This document shows positions 34,476 to 43,566 of a stretch of 64,000 nucleotides of DNA, piece by piece. The notes beneath the pieces were generated by a model. It was not told the DNA's origin and made no database searches. It saw only the letters and a list, made by a program, of their open reading frames with translations. Each line of letters starts with the position of its first letter. The first letter of the stretch is position 1. The stretch is from Burkholderiales bacterium (GTDB lineage: Bacteria > Pseudomonadota > Gammaproteobacteria > Burkholderiales > SG8-39), in the NCBI GenBank assembly GCA_014860355.1, contig JACZJV010000057.1, forward strand, positions 1-64,000, in the 5' to 3' direction. The translations under genes were made by a program, and so were the position numbers.

Positions 34476-35414
34476 TCACAAACGAGTGCTGCGGGCACCG
34501 GGGCCGGCCAATTTGTGGCTTGACAAGTAGGCCGCGGTACGTCGAACGTGCGTCGCGAATATCTGCCCGACGCGCGTGAGCGGGGTATCCGCGCGACGGA
34601 TCAGACCCAGCGTATTGGGCGCGATCGGCTCGCGAACATCGATAATCGCGAGCGAGTCGTGCATCGTCGAGTTTTCGACGATGGGCCGCGGCAGCAGGCA
34701 AAGCAGGTCGGAGCTCTGTAGCAGCATTATCGACGTCGTCAGCGAGCGGCATTCGACTTTCAAGCGGGGCGCCGGCAATTGATGGGTGCGAAAGGTTCGT
34801 ACGACCAGCAGATTCGGCAGATCCCCTACACCCAGATGCAGCCAGTCGGCGCCGCCGAGTTCCGCTAGCGACCTGGCGCCGCCGAGCGGGTGGCCGCGCC
34901 GGGCAGTAATAACCATATCGATGTCGAGCAGCCTTTCAACTGAGAATGCGGATTTGGGTGGTTCAATTAACAAGGGACCTACGGCGATATCAACGAGGCC
35001 GTTGCGAATGAGCTCGCCAACGTGCGGAAATACACCCTCCAGGATATGTAAATCGACATTGGGACATTCGCTTCGAAAGGCGCTGATGGCTGCCGGTGCC
35101 AATCTAGAGGTGCTGGCCGGGGAAACGCTGATGGTGAGCTTTCCTTCGAGTTCGCCGCGCAATTGTGCGACGTCTTCCGCGCTCTTTCGAAGCTCGCTGA
35201 CGATCAGGCGCGCGCGCAGCAGGAAGGCCTTTCCGTACGCCGTAGGAACAACGCCGAGCGCACTTCGGGTCAATAGCGGCGCAGCGAGTTCCTCTTCAAG
35301 TACGCGCAAATTCTTGGAAAGCGCCGGCTGCGACAGGCCGAGTTGCCGCGCCGCTGCGCGTATGCTCCCCTGCTCCGCGACCAGAACAAAGGCCTGGACG
35401 GACGATAGCTTCAT
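34476..35414 (-). CDS. LysR-family transcriptional regulator
   Basis: 312 residues. The winged HTH is at residues 1-60 (FVLVAEQGSIRAAARQLGLSQPALSKNLRVLE, given by halves: GSIRAAARQLGLSQPALSK), the substrate domain from about 90 (KLTISVSPASTSRLAP). Divergent from a TRAP/hydrolase operon that it most likely regulates; a GTGAT-N11-ATCAC palindrome in the intergenic region overlaps its own -10 region. The region between xerC and this gene (34204-34475) shows nothing recognisable. Confidence 0.92.
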   Translation of the reverse strand: MKLSSVQAFVLVAEQGSIRAAARQLGLSQPALSKNLRVLEEELAAPLLTRSALGVVPTAYGKAFLLRARLIVSELRKSAEDVAQLRGELEGKLTISVSPASTSRLAPAAISAFRSECPNVDLHILEGVFPHVGELIRNGLVDIAVGPLLIEPPKSAFSVERLLDIDMVITARRGHPLGGARSLAELGGADWLHLGVGDLPNLLVVRTFRTHQLPAPRLKVECRSLTTSIMLLQSSDLLCLLPRPIVENSTMHDSLAIIDVREPIAPNTLGLIRRADTPLTRVGQIFATHVRRTAAYLSSHKLAGPGARSTRL

Positions 35415-35445
35415 ATTTGCATCGCCGGTGCGTGCGCCTAATCGG

Positions 35446-35466
35446 GTGATTCTAAAATGTTATCAC
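35446..35466. promoter_or_regulatory. LysR-type operator
   Basis: GTGAT, 11 bases, ATCAC: a perfect dyad containing the T-N11-A spacing of LysR boxes. It lies 31 bases upstream of the lysR start and 95 bases upstream of the TRAP binding-protein start. TAGAAT on the lysR strand (inside the dyad) would be covered, suggesting autorepression. Confidence 0.65.
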
Positions 35467-35560
35467 ATGGGTGGTTTTGCGATCTATTCTTTTCAAGCCA
35501 TATCCGTTAGCTTGAATCTGCTATCGTCAGGCAAATAAGTATTATAAGGAGGAGACCAGG

Positions 35561-36583
35561 ATGATCCGCCACATCGTCAGGTACGCATTGATCAGTTTGG
35601 CAATCGCAGCTGCACCGGCTCATGCCGAAACCAAGTTGCTGTTCAGCATCTTTTTCCCGCCCAATCATTTCATCCGTCAGGTCATGCACGAGTGGGCTGC
35701 TGACGTCGAGAAGGCGACCGACAATCGCGTCAAGATCGAGTTCTCCGCCGCTTCGATGGCGCCCCCGCCGCAACAGATGAGCGCCGTGCATTCAGGCGTA
35801 TTTGATATTGGAATTACGGCAAATCCATTCATCAAGAACAAGTTGCCGCTGATCGAATTTTCCTCGCTGCCCTGGCTGGTATCCGACGCCGAAGCCGCCT
35901 CCGTGGCATATTGGCGCACCTACCAGAAAAATCTGGCGGGCAAGCAGCAGTTCAAGGACGTGCAATTGCTGTCACTGTTCAATTCCGCCGGCGGGCAGCT
36001 CTTCAGCCTCGATGACACGCCAATCAATTCGGTCGATGAACTGAAGAAGCGCAAGTTGTGGGCGCTGCCGGGCGAAGCGGCCGGTCTGCTGAAGAACCTC
36101 GGCATCAGTCCGGTCACGACCCCGGCCGTGAAAATCAGCGAGCCGGTTTCGCGCGGCGTGGTTGAGGGTTACTACGGCATAAGCCCAGAGGGCGCGCTCA
36201 GCTTCAAGGCGGCGCCTTATACCAAAGTCATCACCTGGTTTCCGCGCTCGGCAACGTCGACCAGTTTTTCGGTGTTCATCAACAAAGGAAAGTGGGGCAA
36301 GCTGTCCAAGAAAGATCAGAAGGCAATCCTTGCGGTGTCCGGCGAAAAGCTGGCCGCGCAAGTGGGCAAGGCCTACGAAAAGTCCGCGGCGGACGCGCTG
36401 AACAAAATGAAGGCCAGCGGCATCAAAGTAATTGACGCTGATCCCGGTTTCTATGCAGCCTTGCAGAAGGCGGCTGACCCTTCCTTCAAGCGGTTCAACG
36501 CAGTCGCGGCGAAGAGCGGGATTGACGGCGACGCGCTGGTTGCCCAGTTCAGGAAGGAGTACCTGGAACTGGCCAGGCACTGA
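35561..36583 (+). CDS. TRAP transporter periplasmic substrate-binding protein (second system)
   Basis: 340 residues with signal peptide (YALISLAIAAAPAHA). DctP family: SIFFPPNHFIRQVMHEWAAD, QQMSAVHSGVFDIGIT, LKKRKLWALPGEAAGLL. The residue equivalent to the carboxylate-binding arginine region is KRKLWALPG, not the usual RxxG, so the ligand may differ from simple dicarboxylates. AGGAGG precedes the ATG. First gene of an operon with DctQ, DctM, a hydrolase and a metallohydrolase. Confidence 0.88.
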   Translation: MIRHIVRYALISLAIAAAPAHAETKLLFSIFFPPNHFIRQVMHEWAADVEKATDNRVKIEFSAASMAPPPQQMSAVHSGVFDIGITANPFIKNKLPLIEFSSLPWLVSDAEAASVAYWRTYQKNLAGKQQFKDVQLLSLFNSAGGQLFSLDDTPINSVDELKKRKLWALPGEAAGLLKNLGISPVTTPAVKISEPVSRGVVEGYYGISPEGALSFKAAPYTKVITWFPRSATSTSFSVFINKGKWGKLSKKDQKAILAVSGEKLAAQVGKAYEKSAADALNKMKASGIKVIDADPGFYAALQKAADPSFKRFNAVAAKSGIDGDALVAQFRKEYLELARH

Positions 36584-36655
36584 GCCTGCAGAGGCGGTTC
36601 GGTAGTCAGGATTTTCGAACCGCCATCTACCGCCACGCGAGACAAAGGAACACCG

Positions 36656-37144
36656 ATGGCGCATAAGGCCTGGGCGCACGCGGTCTATCGGACCGGACAG
36701 GTCGTTGGCGCATTGTCGGCTGCGGGCATCGCGCTGCTGACGGTCACCGACGTATCGCTGCGCTACCTCTTCAACAAACCGATCTTCGGAGCAGCCGAGA
36801 TTACCGATTCGATGCTGGGCGTGCTGGTGGGGGCCGGCCTGATCGTCGCCGCCGCGCTGCGCATCCACATCCGCATCGATCTGCTCGAAGCGCCGCTGCG
36901 CAGTCGATTCCGGTCAGGCTATCCGCGCTGGAAATGGTTGAGTGAGTGGCTCGGCACGCTTGCGTTCGCCGCATTGCTTGTACGGCATGCCTGGCACACC
37001 ATCTCGGCGCGTGAGCTGACAGCGGTGCTCGAATTTCCGATCGGGTGGATATATGCGACCGTGGCTTTGCTCGTGCTGGGCGCGCTGGGGATACTGCTCA
37101 GTGACTACCGGCCACCGCCAGCCGAGAGCGAGGACAATTCGTGA
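36656..37144 (+). CDS. TRAP transporter small permease (second system)
   Basis: 162 residues with four membrane segments: GALSAAGIALLTVTDVSLRYL, SMLGVLVGAGLIVAAALRIHI, WLGTLAFAALLVRHAW and WIYATVALLVLGALGILLS (partial strings). DctQ family. The TGA overlaps the GTG start of the large permease (GTGA), so translation is coupled. Confidence 0.85.
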   Translation: MAHKAWAHAVYRTGQVVGALSAAGIALLTVTDVSLRYLFNKPIFGAAEITDSMLGVLVGAGLIVAAALRIHIRIDLLEAPLRSRFRSGYPRWKWLSEWLGTLAFAALLVRHAWHTISARELTAVLEFPIGWIYATVALLVLGALGILLSDYRPPPAESEDNS

Positions 37145-38436
37145 CGGCCTCACTGATCGGTTTTGCCATACTCATCGCGTTGAGCTTTACCGGCATTCCG
37201 CTGGCCTTTGCCACGCTGATTGTCGGCTTCGTCGGCTTCGGTTTGTTCCGTGGCTGGGAATCGACCGTCGTCATGTCCGGCCAGCAGATTGCCGAGATGA
37301 TCGTCAATCCGAACCTTGTAGTGGTGCCGATATTCATTCTGATGGGCGAGTTCATCCGCCGCGGCGGGATTGCCGACGAGCTCTATGAGTTCGGCAACGC
37401 AGTGGTTGGCTGGCTCCGGGGCGGGTTGGCAATGTCCACGGTACTGGCCTGTGGCGCTTTTGCCGGCGTATGCGGCAGTTCGGTGGCAACGGCGGCCACG
37501 ATGACCAAGGTCGCGATGCCGCCCATGCGCCGCTATGGATACAGCGACAGCCTGTCAGCCGGCACCATCGCCGCGGGGGGCACGCTGGGCATACTGATTC
37601 CGCCCAGCATCATCATGGTGATCTATTGCATCTTTACCAACGAAGACATCGGCCGCATGTTCATTGCAGGTGTGCTTCCGGGGATGTTGATGGTGGCGAG
37701 TTTTCTGGCTACGGTCGCCATTTGGGTCCGATTGCGTCCGGGTGCCGCGCCCGCAGGTATGGCCATGGCCTGGGACAAGCGAATCGCGGCGCTGAAAAAG
37801 ACCGGGGCTTTCGTCGCCTTGTTCCTGATCGTGCTCGGAGGCATCTATTTGGGCGTATTCACCCCGACGGAGGCGGCGAGTGTCGGCGCCATCGGCGCAT
37901 GGTTGTTCGCCTTTGCGCGCGGCGCGATGCGCAGCGCGCGCGAGTATCGCGAGGTCATCGGCGGCGCGGCCGGCATCAGCGCGACGATTTTCGCCATCGC
38001 CTCCTGCGCAGTGGTGTTCTCGCAGTTCGTCAACGTCACCGGCATGCCCTACGCGCTGCTGGATCTTGTCGACACCTGGAATCTCAAGGGCACCAGCCTG
38101 GTGCTGGCCATAGGCGGATTGTGCATCGTCATGGGCATGATATTCGAGACCCTGGGCATCCTGGTGCTGATCGTGCCGATGTTTCTGCCGGCACTCGAGG
38201 CGCAGGGGGTGGACATGCTCTGGTTCGGCATCCTGGTCATCATCCTGATAGAGCTGGGTCTGATCACGCCCCCGATAGGTATCAATGTATTTACCGTCAA
38301 GGCCGCGCGCCCGGATCTTGAGTTGTCCGAAATATTCATCGGGGTATGGCCGTTCGTGATCGCAATGCTGGTCACCGCGTCCCTGATTGTCGAGTTCCCG
38401 TGGATTGCCACGTGGCTGCCGAATCTGATGCGCTGA
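37141..38436 (+). CDS. TRAP transporter large permease (second system)
   Basis: 431 residues, DctM family, about 12 membrane segments. Landmarks: VVPIFILMGEFIRRGGI, GAFAGVCGSSVATAATMTKVA, GGTLGILIPPSIIMVIYCIF and ELGLITPPIGINVFTVKA (each shortened). Starts with GTG overlapping the small-permease stop. The hydrolase gene begins 8 bases after its stop. Confidence 0.92.
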   Translation: MTASLIGFAILIALSFTGIPLAFATLIVGFVGFGLFRGWESTVVMSGQQIAEMIVNPNLVVVPIFILMGEFIRRGGIADELYEFGNAVVGWLRGGLAMSTVLACGAFAGVCGSSVATAATMTKVAMPPMRRYGYSDSLSAGTIAAGGTLGILIPPSIIMVIYCIFTNEDIGRMFIAGVLPGMLMVASFLATVAIWVRLRPGAAPAGMAMAWDKRIAALKKTGAFVALFLIVLGGIYLGVFTPTEAASVGAIGAWLFAFARGAMRSAREYREVIGGAAGISATIFAIASCAVVFSQFVNVTGMPYALLDLVDTWNLKGTSLVLAIGGLCIVMGMIFETLGILVLIVPMFLPALEAQGVDMLWFGILVIILIELGLITPPIGINVFTVKAARPDLELSEIFIGVWPFVIAMLVTASLIVEFPWIATWLPNLMR

Positions 38437-38444
38437 GGACTGCC

Positions 38445-40088
38445 ATGTCTGCGACCGTACGCAATATTCTCTTCCTGATGATGGACCAGCTGCGCTGGGA
38501 CTATCTGTCGTGCTACGGCAGCAGCCCGGTGCAGACGCCGCACATCGACGCACTGGCTGCGCGCGGCGTGCGCTTCACGCGCGCCTACGCACAGGGAACA
38601 AGCTGCGGCAATTCGCGCGCCAGCTTCTATACCGGCCGCCATGTGCGTTCGCACGGTGCGACCTGGAACGATATCCCGTTCGAGCTGAATCACTGGACGC
38701 TGGGCGATTACATGCACGAGCGCGGGCTGCAGACCGTGCTGATGGGCAAGACGCACATGCAGCCAGACAGGAACGGCCTGGCCCGATTCGAACTGGATCA
38801 GGGTCGCGGCGTGGGACAGGCGCTTGCCGAATGCGGTTTCGTGCTCGGGGAACACGACGACGGCCTGCATCCGGAAGGCCCGCTGGGTTTCTACTCGGCG
38901 CGCGCGCCGAAATACAACGAATATCTTCGTGCGCACGGCTACGGCGGACGCAATCCGTGGCTGGAGTGGGCCAATTCCGGTGTGGACGAGGCGGGCCGCA
39001 TCGTTTCCGGCTTCTATATGGAAAACGCACATCGCCCGGCACGCGTGCCCGCAGACCACAGCGAAACCGCCTATATGACCGGGCGGGCGTTGGAGTTCAT
39101 CGAAGGCGCGGGCGAGACACCCTGGTGCCTGCATCTGTCCTATATCAAACCTCACTGGCCGCTGATCGCGCCGGCACCCTATCACCAGATCTACGGCGCC
39201 GGTGATGTGCCAGCCGCGGTTCGCAGCGAGGCGGAACGGGCGACGCTGCACCCGGTGATGCAGGCCTTCATGAAACATCGCCATTCGCAGACGTTCTCGC
39301 GCGACGAAGTGCGCAGCCGCGCGATTCCGGCCTACATGGGACTGATTCGCCAGATCGACGACGAGATCGGACGCCTGGCCGCTTTCCTGCGGGCGCGCAA
39401 TCGGCTCGATGACACCCTGATCGTACTCACGTCCGACCACGGCGACTATCTCGGCGACCACTGGCTGGGCGAGAAGGACCTGTTTCACGATGCAGCCGCG
39501 AAGCTGCCGATGATCGTCGTCGATCCGCGCAACGCCGCGGACGCGACCCGCGGCAGTGCATGCGACGCCCTGGTCGGCGCGATCGACCTGATCCCGACCT
39601 TCATCGACGCGCTCGGCGGCACGCCGCCGCGGCACCGCCTCGAAGGGCTGTCGCTCCTACCCTGGCTGCACGGCGAGCCTCCGCAACACTGGCGCGAAGC
39701 GGTGTTCAGCGAATGCGACTATTGCCGTTTGCCTGCGGCAGAGGCGCTCGGCCGCGACCCGCTCGAAGCCCGGCTGACGATGGCATTCGACGGCCGCTGG
39801 AAGTTCGTTCATTGCCTGGGATTCGCACCGATGCTGTTCGACCTGAAGAACGATCCGCAGGAGCTGCGCGACCTCGGGAGCGTGGCGGCCCACGCCGGCG
39901 TACGCGAGCGCATGAAGGATCTGCTGCTCGATTGGTCGGCGGGGCTGCGCAACCGCACCGCCGCGGACGAGGCCCAGCTGGCCAGCCTGACCGGCAAATC
40001 GTTCCGGCAAGGCGTGCTCATCGGCTTTTGGTCGGAGAACGATGTGCCGGCCGAAATGCGGCCGCCCTCCTGCGGCGCTGCAGGCTGA
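38445..40088 (+). CDS. Sulfatase/alkaline-phosphatase-superfamily hydrolase, phosphonate monoester hydrolase-like
   Basis: 547 residues from the ATG at 38445 (TGAGGA upstream). N-terminal metal-site strand ILFLMMDQLRWD, nucleophile region GTSCGNSRASFYTGR with Cys54 in the place of the formylglycine precursor, substrate/metal loop TSDHGDYLGDH, and YIKPHWPLIAPAPYHQIY. The latter segments resemble the Rhizobium/Burkholderia phosphonate monoester hydrolases, which also cleave phosphodiesters and sulfate esters. The nucleophile motif is CGNSR instead of C-x-P/A-x-R. No signal peptide, so it acts in the cytoplasm on material brought in by the adjoining TRAP system; this link is inferred. Confidence 0.82.
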   Translation: MSATVRNILFLMMDQLRWDYLSCYGSSPVQTPHIDALAARGVRFTRAYAQGTSCGNSRASFYTGRHVRSHGATWNDIPFELNHWTLGDYMHERGLQTVLMGKTHMQPDRNGLARFELDQGRGVGQALAECGFVLGEHDDGLHPEGPLGFYSARAPKYNEYLRAHGYGGRNPWLEWANSGVDEAGRIVSGFYMENAHRPARVPADHSETAYMTGRALEFIEGAGETPWCLHLSYIKPHWPLIAPAPYHQIYGAGDVPAAVRSEAERATLHPVMQAFMKHRHSQTFSRDEVRSRAIPAYMGLIRQIDDEIGRLAAFLRARNRLDDTLIVLTSDHGDYLGDHWLGEKDLFHDAAAKLPMIVVDPRNAADATRGSACDALVGAIDLIPTFIDALGGTPPRHRLEGLSLLPWLHGEPPQHWREAVFSECDYCRLPAAEALGRDPLEARLTMAFDGRWKFVHCLGFAPMLFDLKNDPQELRDLGSVAAHAGVRERMKDLLLDWSAGLRNRTAADEAQLASLTGKSFRQGVLIGFWSENDVPAEMRPPSCGAAG

Positions 40089-40964
40089 ATGTCGATCGAA
40101 CCTGCGCGGACGGCCGGCAGCACCCGCCTGATCCTGCTTGGCACCAAGGGCGGGCTGCGCGTCGGCGGGGAGGGACGCGCCAATCCGTCCAACCTGCTGC
40201 TGATCGATGGCGTGCCCTATGTCGTCGATTGCGGGTACGGCGTGTCGAGGCAACTGGTGCGTGCGGGCGTGGCGCTGAATACACTGCGATACGTCTTTCT
40301 GACGCACCACCATTCGGACCACAATCTCGAATACGGGCCGTTGCTGTACAACGGGTGGGCTACCGGCCTGAAGCAACAGGTCGAGGTGTATGGCCCGCCG
40401 CCGCTCGCGCACATAACCGATGCCTTCCTGCAGTCGATGAAATTCGACATCGACATCCGCATGGCGGACGAAGGCAGATCGGATCTGCGCGAGTTGATCT
40501 GCACACACGAGATCGACCATGCCGGCTTCGTATGCCGGATGGGCGAAGTGACGGTCAGTTGCCTGCGGGTCAGGCACCCGCCGATTGAAAACACCTATGC
40601 CTATCGATTCGACACCAAGGATCGCTCAATCGTGTTTTCTGGCGACACCGCGTATTTTCCGGAACTCGCCACCTTTGCCAAAGGCGCGGATGTATTGGTG
40701 CATGAGGTGATGTACCGTCCGGGCCTGGACGCACTGGTCAAACGCGTGCCGAACGCATCCACCTTGCGCGAACACCTCCTGGCAAGTCATACACTCACCG
40801 AAGATGTGGGCAGGATCGCGCAGGCTTCCGGCGTCCAGACACTGGTGCTGTCGCATCTCGTGCCGGGGGATGATCCGACTATTACGGATGCGATGTGGTC
40901 GGAAGGCGTAAGAAAGCATTTTGATGGTCGGATAATAGTCGGCAGTGATCTGATGGAAATCTGA
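40089..40964 (+). CDS. MBL-fold metallohydrolase (RNase Z/arylsulfatase-like group)
   Basis: 291 residues starting directly after the hydrolase stop. The metal motif THHHSDHN (His73-Asp77-His78), a later His in IDHAGFVC, Asp in FSGDTAYFPE and the terminal VLSHLVPGDDP make a complete two-metal site. This subgroup includes RNase Z-like enzymes and small-molecule lactonases or phosphodiesterases. Cytoplasmic. Likely a second step in breakdown of the TRAP substrate. Confidence 0.85.
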   Translation: MSIEPARTAGSTRLILLGTKGGLRVGGEGRANPSNLLLIDGVPYVVDCGYGVSRQLVRAGVALNTLRYVFLTHHHSDHNLEYGPLLYNGWATGLKQQVEVYGPPPLAHITDAFLQSMKFDIDIRMADEGRSDLRELICTHEIDHAGFVCRMGEVTVSCLRVRHPPIENTYAYRFDTKDRSIVFSGDTAYFPELATFAKGADVLVHEVMYRPGLDALVKRVPNASTLREHLLASHTLTEDVGRIAQASGVQTLVLSHLVPGDDPTITDAMWSEGVRKHFDGRIIVGSDLMEI

Positions 40965-41095
40965 TATTGCAGTCACGTCGAACGTTCGCGATACGTACTT
41001 CGGATCCGCAGCAGGGGGTAGCAGCTCGATAGTGCCGGTTTGGTCAGGGTGGTGCCGTTCTCGACCGGCCGGCCCTGTTACCGTCAAAAACGGCT

Positions 41096-41101
41096 TATCA
41101 T
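41096..41101 (+). promoter_or_regulatory. -10 element close to the rlmI start
   Basis: TATCAT ends 8 bases before the rlmI ATG at 41110; the expected transcript start is 2 nt upstream of the start codon, again with no ribosome binding site. Confidence 0.35.
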
Positions 41102-41109
41102 GCCGGCCG

Positions 41110-42297
41110 ATGAAACAACTAATCCTCAAGGCCGGACGCGAGAAGTCGCTGCAGCGCCACCATCCCTGGATTTTTTCCGGCGCGGTGGTGCGCGTACAGG
41201 GCGATCCGGGGCCGGGCGACAGCGTGGCGGTGCGCGGCGCCGGCGGCGAATTCCTCGCCTGGGCCGTCTACAGCCCGGCCTCGCAGATCCGCGCGCGTGT
41301 GTGGAGTTGGGACGAGAAACAGCCGGTCGACGCCGACTTGCTGCGCGCGCGTTTGCGCGCGGCGCTGGCGGCGCGCGCGCGGCTGTTGAACGCAGATGAC
41401 AGCGATGCCATGCGCCTGGTGCACGGGGAATCAGACGGCCTGCCCGGAGTGATCGCGGATCGCTACGGCGAGGTGGTGGTGCTGCAACTGCTCTCCGCGG
41501 GCGCTGAACGCTGGCGCGCGCAGATTGCGGACGCGGTGCGCGAGTTGAGCGGTTGCGCCTGTGTGTACGAGCGTTCCGACGCCGACGTGCGCGGGCTCGA
41601 AGGCCTGCCGGTGCGCTGCGGTGCGCTTCACGGCGCTTTGCCCGCCGCCGGCGTGCATATGCGCGAGCACGGCCTTGGTTACCTTGTGGATGTGGCCGCC
41701 GGGCACAAGACCGGCTTCTATCTGGATCAGCGCGACAACCGCAAGCGCGTCGGCGAGCTGGCGCGCGGGCGCGAGGTGCTCAATTGCTTTTGCTATACCG
41801 GCGGCTTTACGCTCAACGCGCTTGCAGGCGGGGCGCGGTCGGTGCTGTCGGTGGATAGCTCCGCCGAGGCGCTGGCGCAGGCACGCGCCAACCTGCAGCG
41901 CAATGATCTGGACGTCGCGCGCGCGCAGTGGCAGGACGCCGACGTATTCAAGCACCTGCGCGTCCTGCGCGACCAGGGCCGCAGCTTCGATCTCATCGTG
42001 CTCGATCCGCCCAAATTTGCGCCCACGGCGGCATTCGCGGAAAAGGCAGCGCGGGGCTACAAGGATATCAACCTGCTGGCGCTGAAACTGCTGCGCCCGG
42101 ACGGACTGCTCGCAAGCTTCTCCTGCTCGGGCGGCGTTTCCGCCGACCTGTTCCAGAAAATCCTCGCCGGTGCGGCGCTGGATGCAGGGGTGGACGCATC
42201 CATCGTCGGCCGTTACACCGCCGGCGCCGACCACCCGGTGCTGCTGTCTTTCCCGGAGGGGGACTATCTGAAAGGGCTGCTGTTGCGGCGCAGCTAG
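41110..42297 (+). CDS. rlmI: 23S rRNA m5C1962 methyltransferase RlmI
   Basis: 395 residues from ATG 41110. N-terminal PUA-like domain (KAGREKSLQRHHPWIFSGAV), central EEHEHEE-like domain, and C-terminal Rossmann methyltransferase with VLNCFCYTGGFTLNALAGGA (SAM site), the LDPPKFAPT catalytic loop and a Cys in ASFSCSGGVS. These match YccW/RlmI. Methylates C1962 in 23S rRNA. Confidence 0.9.
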   Translation: MKQLILKAGREKSLQRHHPWIFSGAVVRVQGDPGPGDSVAVRGAGGEFLAWAVYSPASQIRARVWSWDEKQPVDADLLRARLRAALAARARLLNADDSDAMRLVHGESDGLPGVIADRYGEVVVLQLLSAGAERWRAQIADAVRELSGCACVYERSDADVRGLEGLPVRCGALHGALPAAGVHMREHGLGYLVDVAAGHKTGFYLDQRDNRKRVGELARGREVLNCFCYTGGFTLNALAGGARSVLSVDSSAEALAQARANLQRNDLDVARAQWQDADVFKHLRVLRDQGRSFDLIVLDPPKFAPTAAFAEKAARGYKDINLLALKLLRPDGLLASFSCSGGVSADLFQKILAGAALDAGVDASIVGRYTAGADHPVLLSFPEGDYLKGLLLRRS

Positions 42298-42342
42298 GCG
42301 ATAATCGCGCGTTCGAGGCGCACACCTACATCAGGATCGGAT

Positions 42343-43326
42343 ATGAAACCACAGGAAATGGTGCCGGTAACCATACTCACCGGTTTTCTGGGCAGCGGCA
42401 AGACCACGTTGCTCAACCGCATACTCAAGGAACAGCACGGGAGCCGCATCGCCGTCATCGAAAACGAATTCGGCGAGGTAGGCATCGACAACGAGTTGCT
42501 GCTGCACGATACCGGCGAACAAATCGTCGAGATGAACAACGGCTGCATCTGCTGCACCGTGCGCGGCGACCTGGTGCGCATCCTGGGCGAGCTGCAGGCG
42601 AAGCGCGAGACAAAGCAACTCGACTTCGAGCGCATCATAATCGAGACCACCGGCATGGCCGACCCGGGACCCGTGGCGCAGACTTTCTTCATGGACGAGG
42701 AAATTGGCAGCTATTACCTGCTCGACTCCATCGTTACCGTGGTCGACGCCAAGCACGCGGACAAGCAACTGGACGATTTTCGCGAAGCGCAGGAGCAGGT
42801 GGGCTTCGCCGACCGCATCCTGCTGTCCAAGACCGACCTCGTCAGCGCGGAGGAACAGGAGCAGCTGAAGGCACGGCTGGTCAAGATCAATCCGCGCGCG
42901 CCGATCAAGCAGGTGCATTTTGGCAGCACGCCGCTGGCGGACATACTCGACATCCGCGGCTTCAACCTGAACGCGATTCTGGACATCGAACCCGGCTTCC
43001 TCGAGGAGGAGCACCATGAGCACGACGACGAAGTGCACTCTTTCGTGTTCCGCGCGGATGCGCCTTTCGATGGGGTGAAACTCGAGGAATTTCTCTCCGG
43101 CATGATCCAGGTCTACGGCCCGGACCTGCTGCGCTACAAGGGCGTGCTCTGGCTCGATCAGGACGAAAACCGGGTGGTGTTCCAGGGCGTGCACATGCTC
43201 ATGGGCGGGGATGTCGGCAAACCCTGGGGGCCGCATGAAAAGCGCGGCAGCGTAATGGTGTTCATCGGCAGGAAACTGCCGGAGGATCTGTTCGTACAGG
43301 GGTTGAAACAGTGCCTGCTTAGCTAG
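42343..43326 (+). CDS. CobW/COG0523-family GTPase (YjiA-like)
   Basis: 327 residues. P-loop [14 protein letters not shown], metal site [12 protein letters not shown] (the CxCC motif that binds zinc), [11 protein letters not shown], and the guanine motif LSKTDLV. A His-rich insert [14 protein letters not shown] near residue 225-238 supports metal handling. The C-terminal CobW_C domain is intact. Metal-transfer GTPase, probably for zinc; client unknown. Follows rlmI by 45 bases with a possible -10 (GATAAT, 42299-42304). Confidence 0.9.
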   Translation: MKPQEMVPVTILTGFLGSGKTTLLNRILKEQHGSRIAVIENEFGEVGIDNELLLHDTGEQIVEMNNGCICCTVRGDLVRILGELQAKRETKQLDFERIIIETTGMADPGPVAQTFFMDEEIGSYYLLDSIVTVVDAKHADKQLDDFREAQEQVGFADRILLSKTDLVSAEEQEQLKARLVKINPRAPIKQVHFGSTPLADILDIRGFNLNAILDIEPGFLEEEHHEHDDEVHSFVFRADAPFDGVKLEEFLSGMIQVYGPDLLRYKGVLWLDQDENRVVFQGVHMLMGGDVGKPWGPHEKRGSVMVFIGRKLPEDLFVQGLKQCLLS

Positions 43327-43494
43327 GGGGCGTTTCCAGCCAGGCGCAATCGGCTCAGGCCGGACGGCCGGAATCGGTATCCAAGCCGCTGTATTGAAAC
43401 AGGTATTTTGGCGAACTGCGACATACGGACCACAGCCGTATCGTGCATTTCCGGCTGCTGCGCCGTGCTGCTGGCCGCCAGCGCCCTGGCTCAA

Positions 43495-43533
43495 TGGGGC
43501 GCAAATCGGGTTGATTCCCGAAAAAGCGCCCCA
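43495..43533. promoter_or_regulatory. Inverted repeat overlapping the hslV promoter
   Basis: TGGGGCGC (43495-43502) and GCGCCCCA (43526-43533) form an 8-bp dyad with a nested CGGG/CCCG pair. Its right arm overlaps the proposed sigma32 -10 box. It is not the CIRCE operator. Confidence 0.5.
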
Positions 43534-43537
43534 ATAT
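43511..43537 (+). promoter_or_regulatory. Sigma32-like heat-shock promoter of hslVU
   Basis: TTGATT (43511-43516), 12 bases, then CCCCAATAT (43529-43537). The consensus is CTTGAAA and CCCCATnT. It lies 30 bases upstream of hslV, a classic heat-shock gene. Confidence 0.5.
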
Positions 43538-43566
43538 CCATAAATTGACCGTGCCGGACCCGAAAA

